DNA of 64,000 bases from Welwitschia mirabilis (taxonomy: Eukaryota; Gnetophyta; Gnetopsida; Welwitschiales), in NCBI GenBank assembly GCA_051453625.1, contig JBOZIK010000001.1:176716017-176780016 (forward strand), given 5' to 3'. Made by a program: the position numbers and the translations under genes. The notes under the pieces are model-generated. The model was not told where the DNA came from. It worked only from the letters and a program-made list of their open reading frames with translations, and ran no database searches. This document shows, piece by piece, positions 47,998 to 60,869 of the stretch. Numbering within the stretch: the first letter of the stretch is position 1; each line of letters starts with the position of its first letter.

Positions 47998-49352
47998 TGT
48001 TAGATTATATTTGCTAGTTGATGTCAAACTAATATCTCTTATGTAGTGCAAATGTTATGTCTTTTTTGTAGAGGAGTTGAGTTTTATAGGTTGAAAGAAT
48101 TGGACTAAAATATGCACCAGAAATCTACTGAGTTAATTTATCCTCTAGTGAGAGTCGGCTGAATCCTAAAGGAGTCAATTACACCTGAAGCTGTTACAAG
48201 AAAAATGGACTAAAACTAGAGGGGTTGACTAGATTTTAATGGAGTTGACCAGATCTATAACTTAAAAGTCAGTATCCCTGAACTAAATGGAAAGGGATCA
48301 ACTAAATTTTCATGAGTCAACCAGATTTGAGAAGCTAATAGGTAGTAGACTTAGACTGAGAGGTAAGGAGTTGACTGGATCTAGGATGGGGTCAATCAAA
48401 CTGGGATCGACCAGACCCAAATGGGATCGACTAGACTTGGATATGTAAAAACCTAGGGCAACCGAATTTATCTCTAGGGTAACCTAAGTAATTCACAGCA
48501 CCACATGGGGTTGATTGGATTTTTATGAGGTCGACCGAATGGCACAGAAAAGAAAAATTTTCTAAATGTTATGTATCCATTTCCTAGTCATTAACTAGCC
48601 ATTTTCTATCCATTTATAATCTTTGAAGGCACAAGTCATTTGTAATAAATGCTATTAGCCCTCCATTATAAATATCTATGCTATTGTTGACCTAGAGATA
48701 TTTTGGCACTATTTTTATTTAGCATAATCATTATGGATAAGAAAGATCAAGCTGTAATATCTCATTGATGTATCATTGTACTGCTTCATATCTTATTTGA
48801 GAAGATCTAACATTGGCACAAGAGATTCATTCAAAATAAAATCTAAGAGCTTCATTATGTGATCTACCAGAGAAGAGCTTCATTCCTTGTACTACTATAG
48901 AACGTGTGATATCTGAGTAATTAAGTCATCACTACATTACATTCATTACTTGTAAAGGTAAAGACTTAGCTTGTAAAAGTCTGTTGTGAAGGTTGAGACT
49001 TAGCCTATAAAAGTCCACTTGTAATAATTACAGGTGAACTTAGAAAACCTGTGAAGTAATAAAGATCCGAGATTGAGCTTGGGAGAAGCTGACTATTGAG
49101 AGTGGAGTAGGGGATTTCTCAAACCACTATAAATCTAGTGTGCATCAAAATTAATAATTTATGTTTTTTTATTTTTGATTCCTTGCTATCAGTTTTTCAT
49201 TATTATATGCACATTCTTGAATTAGTTATTTTCATATGCAAGCCATTCTTAGATAAATTTATTCTTAGTTTTTGGGCATTAGTTTTTGAAAGAACCTATT
49301 AACCCCATCACCCCCTCTCTCTACCCCCAAACTAGGGTTCTTGATCCCATCA
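47998..49352 (+). mobile_element. 3' LTR of element 3
   Basis: Starts TGTTAGATTATATTT after a PPT and ends ATCCCATCA at 49352, followed by the GAAAT duplication. It contains GATCGACCAGA and GGTCGACCGAAT motifs (about 48140-48540) and a TATAAATAT box at 48667-48675. Confidence 0.93.
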
Positions 49353-49357
49353 GAAAT
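49353..49357 (+). repeat. Target-site duplication GAAAT, right copy
   Basis: Identical to 40428-40432. Confidence 0.92.
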
Positions 49358-52300
49358 TTCATTGATAACCATAAGTTGACAAGTCATAGTAGAAGAGGTT
49401 TTTAGTCAAAATAAGCTAATAATTCTTTGTTGTAATGGCACAATATCCTCTTAAATGAATATCATGTAATAATTTACTAAACTATACAAACATTGTTTTC
49501 TTACAAAACAACTTATACTAAGAAAAAAATAGAGATTTAAGGATAGAAGGGCTTTAAATATTTACAAGCACATGGCATCTATGCTAGGATATGCATGAAT
49601 AGAACATGAAATTATGATTTGTTTTCTTACATGGTTAATTTTTTGTCATTAATTCTTATGTAATATATAGTTGTGTTGTGTTGTGTTTTATTCTTTAAAT
49701 TTTATGATAAACTAAAATAGACTGTATTTGTATTTCAAAATAACCTAATCAAATAAAAACACATATTAAAATGTTCTCTTTTCATTCAATGAAATGATGC
49801 ATTTGGATTTATTTACATAGGTTGTAACTTTCATCCCTTAGACATTATGGAAGCATGTTTTCATCTTTGTGATTGATCATGAATATGATTATTTTAATCT
49901 CTATAAATTTCATTACTATTTAATAAATTATATTTCACAAATATTATAAAGGAAAAAATCAAGTACACTCAAGAATGTTATGCCAACAACCTTAGTCTAG
50001 AAGGCTTTCCATTTGAATAAGAAAGAAGAGGGAAATAATAGAAGTTCATACAAGTAGTTGTAACTAAAGAATGTAAGATTATGATATAATTAAAAATTAT
50101 TACATAAAAAGTAGATGCATAAATGATGATTTTCAAAATTTTCTTAGGTAAGAATAGACAAGGCCTTATCAATGCAAGACTCAGATCAAACAAATAGTAA
50201 AGGGGAGGCATCCATCTTGCAAGATGTATTATCCAAAGTTTTACCACATATGCATGGGCATGTTAAGGGTGTTGTGAGAGGATCCATCCTCTCATAATTA
50301 TTTAAAACCTTAACATATATCCTAGATAAAATAAAAGTTAAATTTAAAAGACAAACATAACTAGTAAATGAGGAACAATGGAAATAAAGGTGTATAAACC
50401 ACAAATAATAAAAATTTCTTCTTGCATGCATGCTTTCATATAATAAATGAGTGCCATGATAAAGGTATCTTTTTTAAACTACTCAATAAGATTCAATAGC
50501 ATTTTATAAATTCCTTAGATAGAGATTCATGCTAAAGAATGTTACTATTTTTTATAGTTTTTTCAAGACCTCTATAAAGTGTAAAAGATGTCCATGCAAT
50601 TTCCTCCATCTTTCTCATTACACAATCTTGTTCTTCTTCTAAATTTTAAGTTATTTTAAATATAAATGATGAATTGTTATTGTCAAATGTATATGAAATG
50701 CTCATAAGTATTGGATTTGTTATACTAATCCTACTTATACAATCATCAAGAGCCACTAGGAGTTAAATTAGTATTAATCATAGTTATTCTCTCCCACTGG
50801 TATAACGTAAAGATGATTGTACATTACAAGATGTAATTGCTACCATAATCCCTTTTTCATCTGATAAAATAAATTCAAGTAAGATAAGATACATAAGTTC
50901 TATAATAAAATATTTGATCAATTATTATTAATCATGATTTATTATGAGTTATTTTACTATTATTAAAAGCTATTTATTACAAGCACCATAGGATAAACTC
51001 TTGCAAGTAGCATAATTACAATGCAGAAGAGTTTTAATATGACTCCAACAAAAGCACAAATTAAAGAGTTTATTATAATAAAAAGGATGAGAGTAATGCA
51101 AAATCCCATTAATGCAAACCACTATTTATTAATTACATCCTTCAAGTAAGTATTAATGGTATGTGAAATACATCATCATTATTTGAATAATGATGAACAT
51201 TAATGCTTCCTTATTGATGACTTTTACATATAATTTGTAATATGTAGAAGTGTTTTGCATGGATCTTTGACCAGTTACAATGATCCTGAGACTTGCAAAA
51301 ATAAGAAATTCCTTGCTTTTTTGATTGCTAGGATGTTTATTGATATGACTTAATAGGAAGAAATAATGAAGGGCTTATCTTTGTGGATTTTATTTGATCC
51401 TAGTTACAAGATTGTGCATTATTCTCTAAGGTAAATACCAATTACACTTATTTTAACAATGTATGTAGCATCAATTTGAAGAATCTTTTATGTAATGCAA
51501 CATATTATGCTCTTGTCTTATATACCAATGTTATGTTTTACTTTAAAAGTATTTTTTTAACTTTTCTAATATTTATTAATACTTAGATATCTAAGAATAG
51601 TAGTATTTATAAATAAATACTATGTGTGTTTTACTGGTATTTCATTATGTGCCTTTATAATCAACATAGTGATAGGTTTATGGAAGTATGAAGAACCATA
51701 TTATTGATGGTTTTTCTATTGGTATTATTCACTAAATTCATTCTTGGTATTGTACACTTATAATTCAATTATTATTGTTGGTATTGTAAGGATATATAGT
51801 TGATGTGAGAAAAGTGCTCACTCTTTTTCTTAAAGATTTACATAACTGCATTGCTACCACTACATTAGCTCTAATGACATGCACTGATAAAAGTTACCTA
51901 TCTCATTGGTGCATGGCTTGTCACATCTTGGAACTACCAATTAAACATGGTTATTGTGATAAATCACTACACCCTAGCATGTCATGATTTATATATCATA
52001 ATTAAGTATAATCAAGGTAATAGTAATTTATCTTTACTATATAATGAGGTGTTTTAAATTATATTATATGTAATGGCTTATGTAAAATAAAATATTCACT
52101 ATGTAATTTGCACTTTTAACTTATGTAGAGACTTGATGAAAAGTCATTTTTAACAACAATTGGAATGATATTATGTTTTAATATCACTCCTTGTACTACT
52201 TGTAGTAAGTCTTATGACCTAGTTGTCACTCTCACAAACTAACCACAATGTCTTACTTTATGTATATATTTACTTTTTATTCTTAATAACTCTATGCTAA

Positions 52301-53199
52301 CCCTATCTTAGAATATGAATTAAGTACTTAATATTATATCATTGCATTGTAGTTTTTGTATGGCCAGACAAACCTAACATAATAAACACAAGAAAGATTT
52401 AAACATATGTAAATGATTTGTTCGATATTAGCAAAATTTTCAAAGCTTTTCAGACAATGCAACATAAGCTATAATTAGCAATATGTGATTCTCTATAATA
52501 TATACATAACATTGATATTTTAATAAATTCTTAATGTTTTGAGCTAATGTTATCTTAAAAATTAAATACATCACTAAGAAGAATGTTATTTCTGCATTGT
52601 AAAACCTTAAGGAATTATAATGACATGGCTATGATTGGATGACATAAAAGTAAATGTATGCTCATGTTTTTCCTTTTATTGTATTACAATATGCATGTAT
52701 CAACATCATCATAACAAACCATTCTAAACTTTTACTTGAATGTGATATTAGAAATGCAATAGATAGAAAAATATTATGCAGAGAATAAGGAAAGAAAAAA
52801 GGCTACTAATTAAGATATTTTTTGAGAGAGTAAGCTAGAGAAATTTTTATGTTTGTCAATGATTTGGTTATCACATTCTAGTAAGAAATGTACATTAATT
52901 TTATAATATAAGTAAAAGTAATTAATCTTTTAATGAATTGTTTATGCTAGTTATTTATTAACAATCTCAATTAAAATGTGAAAGTGATAGAAATTAGAAT
53001 ACATAATTTTAATATGAATTTAAGTTCATATGAAAGTAGAGTTTAGTAATTTCTTAATCAATTTGTGTGTTGAATGTTAAAATAGTTAAATAAAATTTAA
53101 AATAATGAGGGATACTATGATAATTCTAGAAGATTGTTTTTAAGATATAGAAACTAAAACTCATTAGATCTTAGGTTTTAAAAATAAGAGATATCTATA
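49358..53199. other. AT-rich interior of the CACTA candidate, right part
   Basis: No complete gene was recognised. Apart from the short open stretch at 50148-50297, open stretches such as 51805-51987 (plus) and 50186-50431 (minus) show no family resemblance. The sequence is otherwise AT-rich with scattered short repeats. Confidence 0.5.
50148..50297 (+). pseudogene. Possible CACTA protein exon remnant
   Basis: A 49-codon open stretch after a TTTTCTTAG acceptor-like sequence, ending in TAA at 50295-50297. Its last third reads GHVKGVVRG, which has the same G.V(R/K)GV.RG spacing as the glycine/arginine motif of plant En/Spm (Ptta) transposase-related proteins. It is preceded by an acidic, polar stretch (QDSDQTNSKGEAS). 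It lies inside the proposed CACTA element. The match is short and may be chance. Confidence 0.35.
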
Positions 53200-54898
53200 T
53201 AAAGAAATACATAGAAGTGGTTGATGCAACTTTGTTATTAATCACCTACTCAATACAGCATTAATGAATGTTAACATTTACGAAGGTAGAAAATCTAGTA
53301 GAAACATTAAGTCAATATATAATAATACACTTATTCAGTGTTGCTAATATAAATAAATGGCAAAATCTATCTAGCACCATTTAAACAATTTAATAATTAT
53401 AGTAGTAAATGAATATAGGTTGCTAAATGTGTATTATTTTTAAAATAATTTAAATGATTTCATGTTAATAACCTAAAACAAGTACAGCATTATAAATATT
53501 TCTCATTATGATTTTTATATGTTAATAACTAATCTTAGCCCATTACTTCAACATAAGGATTTGAACCTGATATAGCTTTTCCTAATATCCCATTCCTTCT
53601 CATCCCTTACTTATAGGATTTATGTTCATATACATTCAAGGATCAATGGCTATATAATGGAGTGCTCTTATTACATACTAGCAATTAATGGAAATAACAG
53701 GTATATGATGGGGTCATATGGAGGGGCTAGATATGCATAACCCTCTATTTTATCGTCTAATTTAAGTTGCATGTGGAATTAGATGTCTATCTTAGGGTCA
53801 ATGACTTTTTTTAATATAGTGCTAATGATTAGTTTTATTATTCGATAAATCAATAAATAATAGCACTCATACTTAGTGTTATTAATACACTTTAATTTCT
53901 ATCTTAGAGTCATAAAATGTTGTTAATAGCACATTTATTATAACACTTATTTTTAACTATAGAAAATTTAGGCAGATAAAAAATAGTGATATCTATGTGC
54001 TTTTTATTAATGTAAGTGTTAATCTAGTTAAAAAATTAATTGCTAAATACATATTAGAAAATCATGGAAGCTTAAACATATTAAAGAACCCTTATTAAGT
54101 TATTAGAATATCAATTTCAAGAAAGATTATGTGTTTCATATCAATCCATATAATAAGAAAATATTGGTTTTGTAATAACAGTTATTATTCGAGCATATAA
54201 AGAGATAGGTTATCTTGAGCCTTTAGTTTGAACTTTCTATTTAAGTTGTATTTATGCAAGCTGCTAGCCATTTATATAGGGGTGTATGTATACAAGAAGG
54301 TGTATATGAAGAAACATGTGGAGTTAATTGATGTAACTCTATGGTCATAACCTATCTAATGTAGTGTTACTAAATGTTGACATATCCTGTGATTATAAGA
54401 AAGTTTTTATCATGATATAAGGTATCAAGAACTATTAATGTAAGATGTATAATTATATTGCAATAGGTTTTTTTTTAACATCACTATATATGCAATGCTT
54501 TTTTTAAGCCATAGAAAGTTTATATAATTCAAAAATAGCAATGTCTATATGCCTTTTTTCTTATGTAAAGGATTGACAAATTCATAAAATTGATTGCTAA
54601 ATGTACTTTTAAACATATTAAAAAAATATAAAAGCTTAAATATAATGGTACAATTGTTTATGAATCTTTTATTATACATTATTATATAATTTTATAAATT
54701 ACTATAGAATTATTTCCGTTTTCCCTATAATATTTAAGTGTTACATCTTCTGCCTACATGGTACAAGATAGTATGAAAACTAACTTTAGTAATAGTTATA
54801 TAATATAGAAGAGAAATTTTCTTATTCCTATCCTTATAATATTTCATTACTTGAATTAGTAACTAATGATTACTAAATTAGATATGTAATCTTTATAT

Positions 54899-55417
54899 NN
54901 NNNNNNNNNNNNNNNNNNNNNNNNNNNNNNNNNNNNNNNNNNNNNNNNNNNNNNNNNNNNNNNNNNNNNNNNNNNNNNNNNNNNNNNNNNNNNNNNNNNN
55001 NNNNNNNNNNNNNNNNNNNNNNNNNNNNNNNNNNNNNNNNNNNNNNNNNNNNNNNNNNNNNNNNNNNNNNNNNNNNNNNNNNNNNNNNNNNNNNNNNNNN
55101 NNNNNNNNNNNNNNNNNNNNNNNNNNNNNNNNNNNNNNNNNNNNNNNNNNNNNNNNNNNNNNNNNNNNNNNNNNNNNNNNNNNNNNNNNNNNNNNNNNNN
55201 NNNNNNNNNNNNNNNNNNNNNNNNNNNNNNNNNNNNNNNNNNNNNNNNNNNNNNNNNNNNNNNNNNNNNNNNNNNNNNNNNNNNNNNNNNNNNNNNNNNN
55301 NNNNNNNNNNNNNNNNNNNNNNNNNNNNNNNNNNNNNNNNNNNNNNNNNNNNNNNNNNNNNNNNNNNNNNNNNNNNNNNNNNNNNNNNNNNNNNNNNNNN
55401 NNNNNNNNNNNNNNNNN
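54899..55417. other. Assembly gap (519 N) with duplicated ends
   Basis: 44 bp before the gap (54855-54898) and 44 bp after it (55418-55461) match with two differences, so the gap length is probably wrong. Confidence 0.9.
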
Positions 55418-56373
55418 ATTAGTAACTAATGATTACTAACTTAGATATGTAATATTTATATATAACATTTGATTAAGTGATATAAATCAATATTTCCTTA
55501 TGAATAAGTTGATCATTTTCATTAACCCTTAGATTAGGACAACATAGATCATTCACCATATTGTTAAGATTAATCTTATACTAATAGTTAATGCTTCTAT
55601 ACTAGTCAAAATAATTCCTCCTTGTAAGAGATAAAAAATAAAAAATTTTAGCTAGGAAAGATGCATTGACTATTTATTTGTAATATCAGCATTAACTTCA
55701 TGGTGAATTATCTACATTTCATTTATCTAGGGTGAATAAAAATGGTTAACATTACTTTCTATTTATTAATGCTTGTACTAAAATATTTGATTTTCACATC
55801 CTCCAATTATCTCTTCTATTATGAAACAAAGATTTATGTGTTGTATTTTCATGGGGATTTCTGTCCTCAAAGAAGTACTACTAATATGAAATAAGTAAAT
55901 TTAACCTCCTTTTTACTATTTATACTCTAACATCAAACATGAAAATGTAATTAACTTACCTTTATATTTGCAATAAATTTATTTTATATTATATTAAACC
56001 TCTTTATTACCATTTTATTTTGACATAAAAATGTGAAAGTAATTGAATAATTTTTATATTTGCAATAAATATATTTTATTTTATAGTAAATAGTTATCTA
56101 CATTAAAAACTTTTTCAAAGATGTTTTATAGAAATATCTTTAAACACCTCAAGTTTAGTTAATTAAAAGAAATAAATGTCTTAAACTTTAAGTCTTAAAT
56201 ATAAAAGACTATATAATAATGGAATTTTCAAATCTATAGATTTAAAATACTATTAAAAAATTAGCTTAATTAGATAATACCTTAGATTATTTTAATGTCA
56301 TATTTTAGGTTTTTTAAATAATTTCAAACTAATGTTTTTTATTATTTATATTCTCAATACATGAAAGATATTT

Positions 56374-56376
<3 letters not shown>

Positions 56377-56423
<47 letters not shown>
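56377..56423. repeat. (TC)n microsatellite
   Basis: About 23 uninterrupted TC units. Confidence 0.98.
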
Positions 56424-56426
<3 letters not shown>

Positions 56427-58435
56427 CAATTTCATAAAGAACATAGATTTTTTAATTAGTCAATTATTTCCTATACTCACCATGAAGGATTCATGTCCTA
56501 GACAGTGCAGGAATGATAGCTATATCATGAAGGGATTCAGGTATGCATTAGTAGTTAATGAACAGGATGAGGTTGTATTCTCGAGGCATATTAAGGGGTT
56601 ATATACTCCTGATCCTCAATTTTACCTTCTCATTTAAGTTGTATCTATGTAAGCCACTGACAATATATATGAGAAATGTATGTACAATGAGTTATATATG
56701 AGCAACATGTAAAAATAATTAATGTAAGAAGTCATAGATAGTTTAAATAGTGTAAAACTGGTGACATCACTAAAACATTAGCTTAATTAAATAAGACTTT
56801 ATATTGTTTCATTTTAAAATTTAGTTTTTAAAATTTGAAAGTAAAGTTTTTAATTATTTATATTTTAATGAAATTTATACTCTTAGTATGTGAAGGATAT
56901 TTACTTCTCTCTTTTTTTTTCCATTTCCATGAAGAACACAAACTAAATATTCATCATCTTTATTTTGAGTTTTTTTAAGTCAATGTTTGACCTAAGACAT
57001 GATTTCCTTAGATGACTATTATACTTTAATCCTTACTATCCTTCTAAAATATCTTGGAAAAAGGATTCTAAAATCAACCAAGAACTAAAAATTACCATAG
57101 GTAATTCCATGAAAGAAAATCTAAAGAAAAATAAGAAAGTTTTAAAATGCTTACCAATGCTTAGAAAAAAATGCCAAAGAGGTTGGAAAAGTAAGAGACA
57201 AAGTATAGCCAAACAAATGTGATAGATCAATGTAATTTTTAGGGGCATGTATACTAAATAACCAAAATTTTCCTTCTCAAATAAAATTTAATAAATTAAA
57301 AATCTATGTCAAAGTAAAAGTCATTAATCATTTGATGAATTATCAATACTATTTTTTCACTGGCATCCTAAATTAGAGGTAAAATCAATAGATATTAGAA
57401 CACATAAGTTTTGATAATAATATAGGATTAAGTTCATATGGAAGTATAGTCAAGTAATGTCTTGATTAATTTATGTGTTAAACATTAAAATAATCAACTA
57501 TGATATGACATAACAAGAGATATTATAATTATTATGAAAGATTATTTTTTAGATATGAAAACTAAAAATCATTAGAACTTATATTCCAAAAATAATAACT
57601 TAAATATCTAAATTTAATGTACAAGGAGACATATATAGAGAAATATGAGAAACTAGTTAATGAAACCCTCAATATGGAATTATTAAATATTAACATATAT
57701 AGCAAAATAAAATTAATAAATTATACTACTATTTTACTATTGTTATTACAAATTATTTTTACGGCATATGTGTTAAGCCATATAAAACATAGGCTATGCA
57801 TACAAGAGTGACATTCATGTACTTTTCTCTTATAGTATTAATTGATTAAATCATAATATTGTTTTCCAAACACAATTTGAAACATAATAAAATTCATCTA
57901 AGATTGAAAATAGATGGGCTAATTATTTAGTCAATATTAACACTATGGGAATTCGTGCTATATAAAACTTCCTTATGACCCATTATCATAGAAGTATTAC
58001 CAAATGTGCATTGGTAACTTATTATTAATGGAACATCTTTAGTACTGTTCACATTTCCATCATTTATTTGACATATGGTTAAAAAGTAACTACAACTATA
58101 TGTTTCATTCTATGATGAAACTACTTAATAGTATGCCACAATAAACAAAACATGATTGATTTGAGAAAAATTATTACCAAGGAATACACATGACAATAAA
58201 ATCATACATTATGCCATTATAATTTTATAGCACTCATGTTTGTCTATCTTAATAGATTCATTATTCAAGATAAATGTTTTGTAGTGCCATTATAAGATTA
58301 AGTTTTATTATAATACACTGTCATTATGATAATAACCTATATTGTGCCATCATAATTAAGGTCTAATTTACATGAAATTACTTTATAGCAAAACAATTAT
58401 GACAACATTATAGATGGGGTTGTAATATGTTGATC

Positions 58436-58447
58436 ATTGTTGTGGTG
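58436..58447 (-). repeat. Right terminal inverted repeat of the CACTA candidate
   Basis: The plus strand reads ATTGTTGTGGTG. Its reverse complement, CACCACAACAAT, matches the left end at 31899 with one mismatch. Confidence 0.5.
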
Positions 58448-58559
58448 TAATTTATGCTTTAAAATCTAATTTTCTTTAATGTTTCTTAAGCTAAACATCC
58501 AAAAATTAAACTTATAATTTAATGTACAACATACACTTGTGTAGTAGGATTAACCCAAA

Positions 58560-59750
58560 ATGTCATAAGTAAGGAAGCATTGTAGTAGGAAATTAGAAAA
58601 TTAATTTTCATTAGGTAAAAAGAGACATGGTTTTCTGACTTTCTAAAATTAAAATTTTAAATGAAAATTAATGTATATGCAATAAATGTAATGAATGAAA
58701 ATGGAATGAAATAAATTAACATGCAAATGACGAAATGCAATCTAAATGCAAGTACGAATTAATGAACCAACCTATAATCACTTAGATTGACACTAAAATC
58801 TATATTAATTACAAAATAATGCCACTAGATTATAACCAATTTAAACAATAAGGAAAATAAGAGAATTAAATAATAAAAGCATAGTTCAATCAATCTTTAT
58901 TTCATTAATCAAATTGTCTTACATCCACTTATAAGAAAATGCTCCTTAATGAAGGAACCATAGCCTAATGCTAAGAATACCTTTTTCACAAGCTAGGATG
59001 AATCCCTTCACCCTTTGATCTTCAATTCTTCACAAAATTAGCATGTACAAAAAAGATGATACAATGGGATCCAAAGGGTTCTATTTATAGTTTAGGCTTG
59101 GAAATTGATCATGATAAAAACTAATTTTTATTACAAGGATGATTAATTCTTTTAAAAAATAACTAATTTTTATCCACCCTATTGTCTAGATGTCTAAGAG
59201 AACAATGCATACAATTGCCTATGGATACATGGCATGTGGCTTTCTAGTGTTGGTTTTGCAAACATGTTGTCTAGGGTATCTTATGGATAATTACATTAGA
59301 TGATAGTTTCCAACTTCTATATTTTTGATTAAGTTTTCTTGATTGTCATCTTGGTTATTTTTCTAGATGATCAGGTGGATGACACCATCATTTTTCATCC
59401 ATCATTTCTTATCATCATCCTTGGATATGATCTGGGTCTTTAACACTTCTACATAATCAACTTTATTTCTTAGACTTTTTGTGGCTTATGTGAAATTTAT
59501 CATGGTCATCACAATGTAGAGTACTCCTATGTTGATGCTTTAGTTAGCTTTCTACTCATCATCTCATAGAGTAGAATAAACAAATATTTAATTTAATCTA
59601 GAAGGAAGTTGAAATCTATCTAACTTATGATGATCATAAGGCTCTAATAGAATTTTCATTCTTTCAGAAATCTATCTAAATGACCCAAAAACATCCTTAA
59701 GTGTGCTATTAAAAATGGTTAATTTATCCTTGTAATATAGCCCCCACTTA
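58560..59750 (-). mobile_element. Possible LTR (minus strand), type uncertain
   Basis: On the minus strand there is a purine tract TAAGTGGGGGCTATA at about 59738-59752, then about 1.2 kb. Within it lie a TATA-like ACTATAAATAGAACCC near 59080-59095 and an AATGAAATAAAG polyadenylation-like signal near 58900. This order (PPT, TATA, poly-A signal) fits an LTR, perhaps of a gypsy element. No partner LTR, primer site or coding region was recognised. Confidence 0.3.
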
Positions 59751-60820
59751 GCCTTGTTAGTTCTTAATAAAGGAAGTAGATAATTATAAGTTGTGGGTCA
59801 AATTGATAGAGATGAATAATTATTTAAGCACATGAAATAAACTTAGATATCTTATTAGACAAGTTTCTTATTAGTACTAGATAGATATATTAATCCCTAT
59901 AAAAAATTAGTAAAGACAAGCTATTATCTACTGTATCATATAGATGCTAAGATGAATGATAAACTATTTCAAAGTTTTCTCACTTCTTTTGGTACCTTTG
60001 ACTTGTAAAAGTAATTATACATCTATGATAAAGTACTTAAAAAATATAATCTAAAGTAAGATATCAAATAAATATGATCTTCCCTACATTAGCCCTTCAC
60101 TTAAATGTTTATCAAATCAACAAGCTAAAAATCAAATGCTATGTAGAACAAATCATCATAAGATAAAATAATAATGACTCAAAAATTGAAGTGTATGTCA
60201 TGACTTGGTTTTTGGGTTGGACTTAAGGGAACTAAATTTTTCCCCCACTAAATTACCTTACATTAACTAAACATCATAGTGGATAGATTCAGTTACAATT
60301 GAGAGATCTAACTCTTAGTTACTCATAGGATTTAGATCAAGTGAACTATATAATGATAACTCACTTGACTAATGGTATAACTAATATTAATATTAATTAA
60401 AAACCTTGATTAGGAGCACACAGAATAAGTTTGGAGATTTTAGTCAAGTGATTGGTTACACTGAAAGGTAAGCAACCACACCTATGTAATCCTCTTTTAG
60501 AGGAGTTTAGACCACATATAATTCTCTCTTAGACATCGCTTCAATCTTCACCAATATGAATGAGCATAAGATAGATCAAGGTGGTCCATATTAGTGGAAT
60601 GCGACAGTTCTAAGCACGAAATAATTCAAGGAATAATGCAAGAACGTAATATTTAAAATGACATCAACAAATATCACATACGAATATATGTACATATGTA
60701 TAATACTATATGTAAAAGTATATGAGGAACTAGTTAAGAACTCTTAAGATTACAATTTCCAATCCTATTAAGGAATTCTAATGCATGAATGATGATGATA
60801 CACATAGTATATATACACAT
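59751..60820. other. AT-rich DNA with no recognised feature
   Basis: About 1.1 kb without coding similarity. The part near 60200-60620 is less AT-rich and non-repetitive, but I could not assign it. Confidence 0.45.
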
Positions 60821-60821
60821 A

Positions 60822-60822
<1 letters not shown>

Positions 60823-60866
<44 letters not shown>
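60823..60866. repeat. (AT)n microsatellite
   Basis: About 22 uninterrupted AT units. Confidence 0.97.

Positions 60867-60869
<3 letters not shown>

Larger units (their letters stand above)
40433..49352 (+). mobile_element. Complete but decayed Sirevirus-like copia element 3
   Basis: An LTR retrotransposon with both LTRs (40433-41750 and 47998-49352), a perfect GAAAT target duplication, a degenerate primer site, gag remnants, protease, integrase, RT, RNase H and a cluster of PPT-like tracts. It spans 8.92 kb including three N gaps. By eye the LTRs differ at roughly 15% of positions, so the insertion is old. Integrase and RT have lost catalytic residues and there are many stops. The gag N-terminal block seen in elements 1 and 2 is missing. 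No ORF3 was found between RNase H and the 3' LTR. It is inserted in the proposed CACTA element. Confidence 0.93.
53200..58430 (+). repeat. Right subterminal repeat region of the CACTA candidate
   Basis: Repeated blocks: GATGCAACT...ATTAATCACCTA near 53225 and GATGTAACT...CATAACCTATCT near 54330; AATTGCTAAATACATATTAGAAAATC near 54030 and a weaker copy at 54575; TAATAGCACTCATACTTAGTG near 53860. At 58205-58295 a block ending TTTTGTAGTGCCATTATAAG matches the type found at 34420-34490. A 519-N gap (54899-55417) with duplicated ends and a (TC)n tract lie inside. No coding content was seen. Confidence 0.6.
31899..58447 (+). mobile_element. Proposed CACTA (En/Spm) transposon with nested copia
   Basis: The left end is CACTACAACAAT. 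The right end read inwards is CACCACAACAAT, a 12-bp terminal inverted repeat with one mismatch and the CACTA signature. The neighbouring triplets, TAC on the left and TAA on the right, are a two-of-three match for the 3-bp target duplication. Repeat-rich subterminal regions lie at both ends (32.7-35.3 kb and 53.2-58.4 kb) and share sequence blocks. Sequence character changes beyond 58447. Removing copia element 3 leaves about 17.6 kb, within the size range of plant CACTA elements. One short open stretch at 50148-50297 resembles a CACTA protein. No transposase catalytic domain was recognised, so it is probably non-autonomous or decayed. Confidence 0.5.
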
